From Nannochloropsis salina CCMP1776 (taxonomy: Eukaryota > Sar > Eustigmatophyceae > Eustigmatales > Monodopsidaceae), in contig SDOX01000101.1 of NCBI GenBank assembly GCA_004565275.1, positions 2,919-48,357 of the forward strand: a stretch of DNA of 45,439 bases, in the 5' to 3' direction. Position 1 is the first letter of the stretch, and each line of letters starts with the position of its first letter. The notes under the pieces were generated by a model. That model made no database searches. It had not been told where the DNA came from and saw only the letters and a program-made list of their open reading frames with translations. The translations under genes and the position numbers were made by a program. Of the stretch, positions 1 to 9,640 are shown one piece after another.

Positions 1-207
1 ACTCGGGTGGTTCCATCTCTTTCTCCGGGGGCTGGTCCTTTCTCTCTCTAAGTGGCTTGACGTACCTATTATATGTTTAGATAAATAGAGGGATAGATTG
101 ATGAATAGATAGATATACGCGCTGTAGTATGGATTTGCTAGATGTACACTCATTTTAATTTTTCAATTCCCTCCCCCCCTCCCCCCCCTCCCCCTACCTA
201 CCCCCCC

Positions 208-246
208 CTCCTCTCCCTCCCTCCCTCCCTCCCTCCCTCCCTCCCC
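208..246. repeat. CTCC simple repeat in an intron tail
   Basis: Runs of CTCC fill the 3' part of an intron and lead into the acceptor at 251-253. The same C/T-rich intron style recurs at 1551-1597 and in the MutY intron near 43540-43588, but not in the genes between 3.7 and 43.2 kb. Confidence 0.9.
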
Positions 247-253
247 TGCCCAG

Positions 254-1710
254 GTGGTCAAGCACCTCTACGCCCTCTGGGGCCTCCCCCTCCACATGGA
301 GCTCCAAAAGGCGCTGGCAGACAGCAAGAAGGAGCACGACAGCTACAAGCAGGTGGGGAGGGAGGGAGGAAGGGAAAGAGGGACATTCCTCGAGGACGGC
401 ACCAGGGCTCGATGAGGAGTTGTAATTATTTTTATTTTTATTTTGTTTCCCTGAACCGTTTTGGGGGTCGATCTCCCTTCTTGGCTCTCTTCCGCGACAA
501 TAGCTACTCTACATATATATTTTGTATTTTCCTTTCTTAATTCATTTTTTTTAGTATTTAAAATTTCAACCTCCCTGCCTCCCTCCCCCTGAAAAGCCTG
601 CCCCTCTCTGCTTGGGGCCTCCGCCTCCCAATATTCCCTTCCCCCATTTCACCCAACTTTTTCCCCCACTTTCCTCCCCCCCCCCCCCCCCACTTTTTCC
701 GGGATTTCTCCAGGTCCACAGATATCGGAACCCGTCGTTGCAGGAGCTCGGGCTCTCGCTCGATGTCATCGAGGTAGGGACGAGGGCCTCGGCGCTGGTC
801 ATCTTGTGGAATTAGGGTTGGCTTTAGGGTTGGCTTTAGGGTTGCTTTTAGGGTGGGCTTAAGGGTTGATTTTAGGGTTGGATGGAGGTTGAGGTCCTGC
901 TCGGTCGTTGGCATGAAGGAGGGAAGGGAAGGGGTGAGGCGGGTGGACGATGGTCTGGATCTATTTTTATTTGTTGGGTTTTTATTTATTGGGTTTTCAT
1001 ATTGCTTACCCGTTCCTCCCTTTGCTCAACCCCGCCCTCCCTCCCGCCCTCCCTCCCGTCTTCCAGGAGCGCTACAAGCACTACATCCGCACCGTCCACG
1101 TCGCCATCTCCCACCACCCCGACCACAAGGTGAGTCTCCAGCCCGCCCTTTCATTTGCCGGGGGGGGGAATTTAACCCCACTTTTACCCCACTTTTCCCC
1201 CCACATTTCCCCCATGTTCTCGGACCCCAGGGTCTGTCTTTTCCTTAATGGTCTTCTTTATTTCCTTTTCCTTCTTTCCCCGAATTTTTCCCCGATTTGT
1301 TTTTCTCCCCCGAATTTTCCCCCGAATTAATTTTTCCCTTCTTGTGTCTTTGTGGAGGAAGCGCCGCCTGTGCTCGCAGGTCCAGGAAGGAAAAAGTGTT
1401 ACATCTTCTTCTTGCCCTGTCGCCTTCTTTTTTAGGATACACTGTACATTAAAAAAACATGTCCACTCGATACAGACATTGTTTGTCTGAATCATCGCCA
1501 AAGCTTTCCTCTCTCGCGCGCGCCCGCCGGCTTACCCGCTAATTTCCTGCTCCCTCTCTCCCTCCCTCCCTCCCTCCTTCCCTCCCTCCCTCCCTCCAGA
1601 TCCCCCCACCGCTCCTCCCTCCCTCCTTCGCCCGCGGCGTCTCCCTGATGAGTAATATCGCCTCGCCCACTCCCCCCCTGAGCCCTACCAATGAGGAGGG
1701 CGGGAAGTAG
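254..1710 (+). CDS. 3' end of an unidentified multi-exon protein gene (four exons)
   Basis: Four exons joined by GT-AG introns can be read by eye: 254-352 (33 codons), 714-773 (20 codons), 1067-1129 (21 codons) and 1600-1710 (36 codons plus TAG). All introns are phase 0 and each exon is preceded by a long C/T tract ending in CAG. The exons have C/G-rich third positions. The peptide starts VVKHLYALWGLPLHMELQKA, continues with a charged helical stretch, and ends in a Pro/Ser-rich tail with SPTPPLSPTNEEGGK before the stop. I do not recognise the family. The 5' part lies outside the window. An extra small exon in the 470-bp last intron cannot be excluded. The evidence for coding is frame, codon bias and splice signals, not homology. 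Confidence 0.6.
812..881. repeat. Telomere-like 12-13 bp minisatellite in intron 2
   Basis: Six imperfect units of the type TTAGGGTTGGCT follow one another just after the 714-773 exon. Each carries the TTAGGG hexamer, but the 12-13 bp period shows this is a minisatellite and not telomeric DNA proper. Confidence 0.75.
1551..1597. repeat. CTCC simple repeat before the last exon
   Basis: Near-uninterrupted CCCT units end in CCAG at 1596-1599, the acceptor of the last exon at 1600. This is an extreme polypyrimidine tract. Confidence 0.9.
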
Positions 1711-1717
1711 AAAATGA

Positions 1718-1888
1718 GGGAGGGAGGGAGGGAGGGAGGAAGGGGGGAAAGGAAGGGCTGTCGGCGCGTTTTCATCTCCGTGACAAGTCTTGTATCAAAG
1801 GGAGCGAGGGGCAAGGTCAAAAATAGGGAGGGAGGGAGGGAGGGAAGGAGGGAGGGAGGGAGGGAGGGAGGGAGGGAGGGAGGGAGAG
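1718..1888. repeat. GGGA arrays just after the stop codon
   Basis: Two blocks of GGGA repeats (1718-1740 and about 1825-1888) lie in the probable 3' UTR or downstream flank. The pyrimidine-rich skew of the gene flips to purine-rich within a few bases of the TAG at 1708-1710. Four or more GGG runs with 1-nt loops can form G-quadruplexes. Confidence 0.85.
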
Positions 1889-2424
1889 AGGGCAGCTGTG
1901 TAGGGCCGGATATTTGAAAGAGGCAGAAGGCGTATGGAAGCGTCGAAGGGGGGGGGGGTCCATAGCAAAAAACCTCCTGTCCGAAAAGCGTGGAAGAGGT
2001 TTGGAGTTCGGAAAAATGTGAGGGGCCAAAAGTCATCGCAGTGCCATCATCACGAGTAACAGTAGTCGCACACAGAGGCAAGCGAGAGAGAGAAGTGAGG
2101 ACGGAGGGTCCATTCCGTTGGGAGTCAGGGATGGAAGAGACGCTCTTCAAATTTTCAAATTCAATTTTTAGAGGGCTTGGTCACGGTTGGCAGGAGTTTC
2201 ACGCAGAAAGCCCAGTGGAAATGCAAAGGGGTGGTAGGAAAAGAAATAATCGAGACTTCATCTTGTAGGGGATGCGCGGATGTGGTGATGGTATGGCGTT
2301 ACACTCAGAAGCACGGCCTCCTTTTCTTCTTTTTGTTTCTGTTGATTCTCCCAAGATGGAATGCCGCGCTGATACCCCAAACGCCCTCATCTGGAGAGCT
2401 TCCACCATCATAGTCGCACGCCTC
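1889..2424. other. Intergenic stretch, nothing recognised
   Basis: Short overlapping open frames of 70-130 codons occur on both strands, but none has a recognisable motif or codon pattern. Composition shifts here from the GC-rich left edge to the AT-richer interior. Confidence 0.5.
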
Positions 2425-2705
2425 GAGAAAGACTTGGTCTCTCGAAGAAAATGTTTCTTCATTCAGAAAGAAACATTTTCTTCGGAAGAAAAGAAGAAGG
2501 TTTTTCTTCGTCTGAAGAAAAGGGTCGCTATGACTCCGGAAAAAAGTTTCTCTTTACGAAGAAAATCCACTATCGTTATTCCAAAACAAGGCAATATAGA
2601 CCAAAAATGTCCAAAGTTTAAATGTGCTTTTTCTTTGCATTTTCTTATCCTCCTTTTCTTCCAAAGAAAAATGTAATTTTTCCGAAGGAAAAAAAACAAC
2701 TTTTC
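2425..2705. repeat. Hairpin-rich GAAGAAAA/TTTTCTTC zone
   Basis: The segment is made of GAAGAAA and TTTCTTC blocks in both orientations. The clearest hairpin is 2444-2483, where GAAGAAAATGTTTCTT pairs with its exact reverse complement across a loop of about 8 nt. Further weaker pairs lie at 2480-2700. No transposase or terminal repeat is visible, so it is left unclassified; a MITE or transcript-processing element is possible. Confidence 0.6.
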
Positions 2706-2737
2706 TCTATGGGTGTGGTAAGGAGTCGCTCACAAAG

Positions 2738-2845
2738 AAGGCACGCACCTTCGAAAAGGTGCAAAAGTGCGAAGGTGCAGGTGTGAAAAGGTGTGGTGGT
2801 GCACCTCGACGGCAAGGTGCCCACCTTTTTGGCCCTTTCCAGCTT
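2738..2845 (+). repeat. Interspersed repeat 'RA' (AAGGTGC hairpins), copy 1
   Basis: It contains the perfect hairpin GCACCTT-CGAA-AAGGTGC at 2745-2762, a second GCACCT...AGGTGC pair at 2801-2820, and several free GAAGGTGC motifs. About 108 bp align by eye, in reverse complement, to 37335-37440 at roughly 80% identity, including 19 of 20 positions of the second hairpin. It is non-coding and its family is unknown. Confidence 0.7.
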
Positions 2846-3017
2846 TGCGGCCATTTTACACAGTTTCACTGCATTGTTCAGAATGAGAAAGTGCGTAAAA
2901 TTCATCGGAATGCTTTAAATGAACAAGAGCAATGGAATTATGCTAATATTGAATCTGTATATGGAAGTAAAGTAGTTCATGGGTGGAATCCAGGATCGAC
3001 AACTCAGAGTCGCCGAA

Positions 3018-3038
3018 GGGTTAGGGTTGGGGTTAGGG
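3018..3038 (+). repeat. Short interstitial telomere-like tract
   Basis: Three GGGTTAGGG-type units lie back to back within 21 bp. The tract is too short to be a telomere. It is the second TTAGGG-bearing tract in the first 3.1 kb. Confidence 0.55.
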
Positions 3039-3169
3039 ATAGGCGGGGAAAATTCATCAAGTGGAAATACTTTGCCTTACTCACCATAAAGGGAAGGCGC
3101 ACGCACACGACAATAAAATTACAGCAAACATGAGTGGATCTGCGAGGAAGATATTTCTATAAAATAATA

Positions 3170-3440
3170 AGGGACAAGGCGCGCCGTGCCGTTATGTGGC
3201 GGTAGGACTGAGCTCTCTCGTTCTGTGGGACCTCATCCCAGCCTCTCAGTCCTTGGTCATATAGTGTTAATACAAACATTATGAGCCTTTTGTGGTCTTA
3301 ACACGCCCTAAAAATGTTTGCAAAATAAGCGCACCTTCTTGTCGCATTTTCCACACCTCGATGTCCCGAGGTGCACTTCCCAAAGCACCTCGATTTTGAA
3401 AGTGCGTCCCTTCCCTTGTTGCTCAAACCCTTCGCCAGTT
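3170..3440 (-). repeat. Interspersed repeat 'RB', copy 1 (minus orientation)
   Basis: Read on the minus strand, this roughly 270-bp unit matches 23305-23575. Shared marks are a GAGGTGC...GCACCTC hairpin, AGAAGGTGCGCTT, AGGGCGTGTTAAGACCACA, CCAAGGACTGAGAGGC and GAACGAGAGAGCTCAGTC. Partial copies lie at 19329-19409 and 41191-41316. No open reading frame is conserved. It may be a SINE or a short non-autonomous DNA element; I saw no A/B box or terminal inverted repeat. Confidence 0.7.
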
Positions 3441-3713
3441 TGGGAACGCACGAGCCCAGCCCCAAACATTCAAAACGCAACCACTTCCCACTGATCCCCT
3501 CCGTAACCAAATAAAACCAAAAAAAGTAATATTCACGCTTGCCATGATCGAATTCTCCCTCAGAAGTCATTTAATATGGTTTCTTTGACATCTGAGTGGT
3601 TTACAAACCCACCAAATTTTAACGTATTACGCGGTGACGGCACACTGAAGAAAGCGAGCATGTGTTCATTTGCTCGATTTTGCTTTCTCATCACGCGACC
3701 AACAAATTAGAGT

Positions 3714-5171
3714 ATGGCCAGCTTGAAAGAGCATGAAGGATACAAGCCTCGCGGAGCGTGGAGAATATCTTTTCGGAATAATTCTCTTGTGAGAAAACAA
3801 CAGTATAAAGCATGGCTCATTGGTTTTATTGGCTGTTTTCTACTCGGGGCACTGAATAATATATTGGAGAATGTAAAGCCGGTTACTGAATCGATTTCAT
3901 ATCCGGATGATCTAAAGCGCGGGCTCCTTGTGAAAAGCACGACGGAGACGCCCAATTTAAGTGATAGAACGCTTATCATTTACACCATCCATCCCGATGC
4001 ATCCTCGCTGGACACTACAAACAGAGAAAATCTACAATTCTTCCTAACAATAGGCTTAGAGAATTTGGGGACTTGGGTCGACACCATTATGGTGGTTACT
4101 GCTTCTCCTGTCGCTGATACATCTGTCGATAAAGCATCACACGACATAAACTCAATCTTGAAAGAGCACAGTGTGCGCGTTATTTGGCGTGAAGAAGATT
4201 GCATAGGCTGCAGTGGATTCGTTGGAAGAACTAGAGACGAAAGTATTGGCACAAATGGGCGACTTGGCAATGACTCTATTGACACTTTGCTAGGGCAAAC
4301 GAGTGAACTCTTCAAGAAGTATAAATACTTTGTCTTTCTTGATTCGTCCATGAGAGGACCGTTTTTGCCGAGATATATGTATAGTCAGCGTGTAAAGAGA
4401 AAGATGAAGAATTCATCCCATCCGAATCTTGAGCCATGGACAAATTTGTTCACAAATCGACTGAGTCCGCAGGTCAAACTTGTAGGATGTACCATCAGCT
4501 GCGAAGATGAGATGCATGTACAAGCGCCTGTGTGGGCCACAGATCGTACTGGATTGCAAATATTAATAAAAAGTGGTGCTCTAAGTTGTGCAACAGACTT
4601 ATTCACCGCCCGGTATCAATACGAGATTGGGGCGACTCGCGCTATACTTGAAGCGGGATATGATGTGGATTGTCTTATGAAACGATACCAAGGTCATGAC
4701 TTACGGCGTATTTGGGAGAAAAAAGTACCTTGCGCGGAGCGGGATAATCCAAGTATCCCCCTTCTGAACGATGGGCTGAATATCAACCCCCTTGAGATCA
4801 TTTTTGTCCAATCAAGACCGTTGGTTTTGGACCCCTTGCTGCTTCGCTATTCAGAGTATTTCCTAGGCCGCGTCGATATCAGCGAAAATCAAGTTACGAC
4901 GGAGCGTGGCAAGCTTGCGCTACACATGAAGCGGCAGCGCTTAACTCATGTGGTTGCCGGATGCAACGCTACACTGGACCTTGCCTCTTTATTAAAGCGC
5001 TGCCCGAGTTGTGTTGCTGACACTTCGCCTTCAGAAGCCCAAAGGCTTTTTATCGAGCGATCTATTATGCATGGATATGACTATCGTTTCATTGTTGATG
5101 ACGATAGTAAGATGTTGAATCCATACTGCGATCCGTTACTAAAGTTTCAAGCACCAGATTTGACGACATAA
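3714..5171 (+). CDS. Type II membrane glycosyltransferase-like protein
   Basis: A 485-codon intronless gene from ATG to TAA. Residues 1-32 are basic and cytosolic, and about 33-51 form a single hydrophobic anchor, so the rest should be lumenal (Golgi/ER). The core around residues 203-220 reads KYKYFVFLDSSMRGPFLP. It resembles the F-L-N-S-S-x-R-G-P-F-L-P signature of a family of putative glycosyltransferases in algae, plants and bacteria. It is followed by VKLVGCTISC (254-263), a WATDRTGL stretch (274-281) and NPLEIIFVQ (358-366), which also fit that family. A DDD triplet near the C-terminus (FIVDDDSK) could bind metal. Donor and acceptor are unknown. The nearest other genes in the island are also glycan enzymes. 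Codons are A/T-rich at third positions, unlike the window edges. The membrane anchor is clear; the enzymatic class is likely but not certain. Confidence 0.7.
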   Translation: MASLKEHEGYKPRGAWRISFRNNSLVRKQQYKAWLIGFIGCFLLGALNNILENVKPVTESISYPDDLKRGLLVKSTTETPNLSDRTLIIYTIHPDASSLDTTNRENLQFFLTIGLENLGTWVDTIMVVTASPVADTSVDKASHDINSILKEHSVRVIWREEDCIGCSGFVGRTRDESIGTNGRLGNDSIDTLLGQTSELFKKYKYFVFLDSSMRGPFLPRYMYSQRVKRKMKNSSHPNLEPWTNLFTNRLSPQVKLVGCTISCEDEMHVQAPVWATDRTGLQILIKSGALSCATDLFTARYQYEIGATRAILEAGYDVDCLMKRYQGHDLRRIWEKKVPCAERDNPSIPLLNDGLNINPLEIIFVQSRPLVLDPLLLRYSEYFLGRVDISENQVTTERGKLALHMKRQRLTHVVAGCNATLDLASLLKRCPSCVADTSPSEAQRLFIERSIMHGYDYRFIVDDDSKMLNPYCDPLLKFQAPDLTT

Positions 5172-7109
5172 AAATACGGGAGTCATGTTTAAAAATGTCG
5201 CTCAGAACCCTGCATTCTCAAATGCTGTGCCATAACAGCTCTTGCTTATGTATATGCATTATAAATTTGCTATACTTAAGAGGTGTGAGCTGTGAAATTC
5301 ATTTCTTCTGTATTTTTCACACTCTTCGCGAGTCAGTCACAATGTTCAAAATCCATCCCGTCGTCGATTTGCATGAATGATCTGCAAGAAGAAAATGAAA
5401 ATATGTCCAAATTTCTTATGTGTACGTCTCAAAAAGATGGTTGGAAACATTCTTTAAATAATTGAAATTTAAGCATTTTTAATGTTGGCTTTGTGAGATG
5501 TGAGAGTGAACAAATCTTAAAAGCAGGAGTCAGCTGATAGCTTCTTTGGTTTGTTCCGACCCGGATTTTTCTGTATAACAATAAAACAGGGTTGTCAAAT
5601 TAATTAATTTAAAATCAATAAATTTGATCTATCCCCTATTGATCGCAAAAATTCATCTTTGCTGCTAGACTGATCAGCCTCTACTTTTCATGGCACGGTG
5701 TAGAATCGGGGAACGGAGCAACGCCTTCCCTTTTAAGACAATGACATGTTTGCATTTACGGATACTCTCATCTCTTCGATACTCTGTTTTCTTCGATCTA
5801 AATTGCACGAAGCTTGGTGATACGTTTGGGCAATCTTTGCTCCGCTGAGTGAAGTGGGACTCGCCCGTAGATTGAATATCACAGGTCTCTTGCATTCTTC
5901 CACCGAGCTTAACCTGAGAGCAGGTGTTCGTAGATCATGTAGAATACAAGACAACACGATCTCCCAATGAAAAAAGAGGTTTCTATTCTCAAAATAGTGA
6001 GAGTCAGGGGGGATCATGCAGCGAGAGAGCGGGGTTTAGCAATTATCGAGATCGCTGGTATTCTTCATGAATTTGGCATCTTGTTGTGCATGTCCACTTT
6101 CGTTCATGCACTTCCTTCAATTCGCTAAGCTTCAACTGTAGTGATATGCATCAGTTCATCTTCTATCTGCCCCATTGTCAGATGCTCAAGTATTGACTTC
6201 ACATATGCCATTTCATGAAGATTCCCGAACGAAATTTCATTCATATATGCTCGGGGTCTTCAAGCGTAAACTTATATTTTCTTTCCTAGTTATTTTATTT
6301 TTTAATTAGCAATGTCCCGTAGACTCAAGCGAGGATTATTCGATTATTTTTAACTTTGATTGTCACAGAGTTTTGAGTATAGCCTTGTTGTTGCTATATT
6401 GCCATATTTTGGGAATCATTTTTCATCTCTTGTTATGTAACCCTTAAAAAAGCTTTGAGAGGGGAAAAAAATCGAAATAGGACAGTGACGGGGGAAGTAA
6501 TAGAAATCAGATGCTGGAGGCAGAATACCGATAATGAAATCGCGCGAAACCCAAAAAATGAGATATCAGAGTTAGGCTGCTCCAAACCTGTCGATACATT
6601 ACACGGATGTTAAAAATGTCGTATCGCGCTATAAGTGAGAGATGGATGTTTCTCGATGTGTAGACGGAATAGCACATGTTGGGTCGCGGTCCGACCGAGC
6701 CGAGCCGCAATGCCACCCGGCGAGATGCACCCAAGGGAGTATAGATTTTTCCTCGGGGAAGAAGGTGTTATCATAGTTTTACCTATTTGGTATCTCTCTA
6801 TGCCTCTCTTCTCCCTGTGGGTACCGTCGATCCATATGGTTATTACCATATCTATGGGACGGATTGGCAGGAGAGGGTGGGACTCCCGCCAACGGGTCTG
6901 GGTGACCCGGATTTGTTTGTGAAACACGCGCACGCACGAAGGAATTATGAACGGAGAGACATTCTGTACAGTTCTTTCTTTTTTTCTCTGAGCTTATAAT
7001 GTGAGCTTACCCGGGAATGTTACATTCCTTCCCAGAGGTCGTTCCCTTTCCTTCACCCTCGTAGAGCTCGCTGCTTACTTGCTCTGAGGGGTGACCCGAC
7101 ACGTTTTTA
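5172..7109. other. Intergenic, AT-rich, no supported gene
   Basis: Only short frames (60-107 codons) without motifs occur. The last 670 bp (from about 6436, TGTAA, to 7109, TTACA) could be an LTR of the gag-bearing relic that follows, because 7109 is directly followed by a TGGTAGCAGCGG stretch that looks like a tRNA-primer site. No second copy is present to confirm this. Confidence 0.35.
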
Positions 7110-8542
7110 CAGTGGTAGCAGCGGTAGAAAGTGTGGTCGTGCGGAAGTGTAGAATATGTGCCGCACCTGAACGATCCAAATGAGGGCGTGTCCGGGTGAC
7201 ACGGGAACTGGAGGGGAGTAATCAACCCTTCTTGATACACTTCCTACATCCGGCAAATATTTCACTCTCTGAAGTTAATACAAGCTGAAAAGAGCGGATG
7301 TCAATGAGGTCGGCTGCAACAGCGCATAGAAATACACCAATCATGGCAGAAGAAGGGGGCACATAGGGCCCCACGAAGTCGAAACGCCCTAAGGGAGGGA
7401 CTCTCTCAGCAGCAAAGATGCAGCCAGCTACTCGAGAGAAGATTCTCGCGGAACTATACAAGACCTGGAAGAAAGACACTCTGCCGTTCACAAAAAAGAT
7501 GGATGCGTCTCAGGTCTTCTACTTCGTCCGACTTATCAACCCGGAAATCCGCATCGTCGCGAAGCATGATCGCACCGCTACAGTCCCAGAGGCTTTACAT
7601 CCTCTTAAAGAGAGCGGTGCATTCTTGAAACATGCTCAAGTGGAAATGTGGCTAAATACAACCCTTCAAGGATAAGACCCGAATGAAGTTAAGGCCCTCG
7701 CGGACCTCGGCCCCAGTTTGGCTACTGCCTTAAGAGCGAGACGCACGAGGGCGGAGGGAGAAGCAGCAACCCTACCCCTAACAGATAAGCTTCACGATGA
7801 GGGACTATTCGCAAACCTCAATCGGATGGTGAACGCAGTCGGATCCACCGTCAACATACTCGTTGAGACGATGAGCCTCCAGGACGGGCATACGTTTACC
7901 CAATTCCTGCAAGCCTTGGAGCGAGCGGAGAAGAATAGCAGCCTGTACTCCACCGGAAAACGGACAAATCTAGTACAAGCCATTGATGAACGGAATTCCA
8001 CAACACCAGATAAGTCGCACGAGATGCTTCAAGCCATTGCCGAACTCAAAGGGGCGGTGGAAAGCAACTCCAAGATGATGGAAGAAATCAAGAACCGGCC
8101 ATCAAGAGACCAGGGCCCACAGTGGCCCCAGGGAGATCACACGCGGTTATATCGAGACAATCCCCGACCACCTGCAGATGGACCTCAACACTTTTAACAG
8201 AGAAACGTGGAATGCTTCAGGTGCCGAGAATGGGGATATTGGGCGAAAGATTGCCCCTACTCCTTACACCAAATCAGAGCGGTCCTCCCACCTGCAGAAC
8301 ATCGAAGAACTCCTATGACCGGACAAATACGACTGACGCCCGATCTGGCCACTCAACCCCCAGATCGCCCAAACGGGAGGCCGCCCGCTCGACATCCCTA
8401 TTAGGAAGTCGCAGTGGGCGAGAGCATACAAGCATAAACAAGTCAAGAAGAAGAGGGCAAAAAATGGTCAGAATCGCACATGTGGATAAAGACCTTGAAG
8501 ACAAGCTACAAGATGTGGACGAAAGAATCAATAGATGGATAC
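7110..8542 (+). mobile_element. Gag-like relic of an LTR-type retroelement (broken)
   Basis: Open segments on the plus strand between about 7418 and 8290 encode a gag-like product. It has a helical N-terminal region, a long middle region rich in charged residues, and a C-terminal zinc-knuckle-like motif, CFRCREWGYWAKDCP, near 8210-8255. A possible primer-binding site lies at 7110-7121. No protease, integrase or reverse transcriptase follows, because the sequence ends at the LTR of the copia element at 8543. The family is not the copia family of this window: the gag sequences do not resemble each other. The element is incomplete with several breaks and is probably old. Confidence 0.55.
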
Positions 8543-8916
8543 TGACGCGAATATAAAGATGACATGATGATGCTAAGGGAGCATGAGATCGGCGATAGGA
8601 GGTTAAGTGAGCCGTCTTACAGTGTTGCTCCTCTATCCTTTATGGATCTTACAGTCTGTATCACGATGTGCTGATCGCTATTGTATCATGTCATGGTTTA
8701 CGTCCACCTAATCATTTGTATGTTATATTGTTATACGACAACAGGACTGGCGTCGACCAGTGTCTTTGGTTGTCGATCGTACTGGTTATCTTAGTGCGAG
8801 ATTCTTGGGTGAATCGTTGGTCTACATTCTCAGGGAGAATAGTAGTCGTACTGAAGAACTGAATTGGATATTGGGTTATCCACCACAACGTTGTTTTGGT
8901 TTGTTTATTCGCATCA
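8543..8916 (+). repeat. Copia LTR (374 bp) of copy A
   Basis: It begins TGACGCGAATATAA and ends TTTATTCGCATCA; the ends form an imperfect 11-bp inverted repeat (TGA[C/T]GCGAATA). A TATAA motif lies 10 bp inside the left end. Confidence 0.9.
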
Positions 8917-8928
8917 GGTTATGGGCCC
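8917..8928 (+). promoter_or_regulatory. Primer-binding site matching the initiator tRNA-Met anticodon arm
   Basis: GGTTATGGGCCC directly abuts the LTR end. It is the reverse complement of GGGCCCATAACC, the conserved anticodon stem-loop of eukaryotic initiator tRNA-Met, not of a tRNA 3' end. Drosophila copia and yeast Ty5 are known to prime from this half-tRNA. The same site is at 10018-10029 and 30265-30276, and in a variant form at 25091-25103. Confidence 0.8.
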
Positions 8929-9640
8929 TAACTGACCTAGCGTTTGAACTGGATAAATAGCTGATTATTCAAGACACTGATCGACGGTCTATTTTGGTGC
9001 AATTGGATTTGCAGAAGTAGAGGTCTGGACGCATTTGAATCTCTCTGGTGCAATTGGATTTGCAGAGATTCAGGACTGCTTTAATTGGTAATTGGATTTA
9101 CTAGATTAAAAACAGCATTTGATTTGATCTGGAGGCTGAATATTGAGCTGGCCAGGATCACAAACTCAAAGTCATGAGTGATATGGATGACTATAGAATG
9201 GCAATCTTCAGTGGAAGATTGGAGGATTGGGACGCGTGAAAACGCGATATCGAAAACTGCAATAGGTGTGGTAAATACGGGCATAAGGAAACAGAATGCC
9301 TCGTAAAGAAAAATGGTGGAGGTCGAGCGGGACCTCCTAATAATGGAAAGAAATCGGGCCGGTATGAGCGTGTACCTGGCAACCCCTACAATGGCCCTGG
9401 CAAAGGCGGGCGCATTAGTTACGGACGGGAAAATGGAGGCCGTGGAGGCCGTAATGGACGTGGCCGTGGCAAAGGATTGCACGGCGGAAAGGGTTGTCGC
9501 TATTGTGGAAGCGCAGACCACTGGGGCAATGAATGCCCGAAATCTAACCCAAAGGAACATTCCTACACTTGCCTGCTAGCTAACAAAAGGACGGATACAA
9601 GCATAAGGCAGATGAAATCGACTTCTGGTATGGTGGATAG

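Larger units (their letters stand above)
8543..9640 (+). mobile_element. Ty1/copia fossil, copy A (5' LTR, leader, partial gag)
   Basis: The copy starts with an LTR (8543-8916) bounded by TGACGCGAATA and TATTCGCATCA. A primer-binding site (8917-8928), a leader with two units of the 51-bp repeat, and part of gag with both zinc knuckles (about 9260-9540) follow. It ends where the next LTR begins at 9641. It is incomplete, lacking pol. LTR, leader and gag are very close to those of copy C (24.7 kb), with shared private variants, so A and C descend from one recent parent. Confidence 0.85.

Noticed and set aside
142-540. Proline-rich open frame over the left edge
   Set aside because: It is in another frame than the exon 254-352 and is made by CTCC repeats.
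1539-2150. 203-codon minus-strand frame with LPPSLPPS repeats
   Set aside because: A low-complexity product of GGGA arrays, antisense to a well supported last exon.
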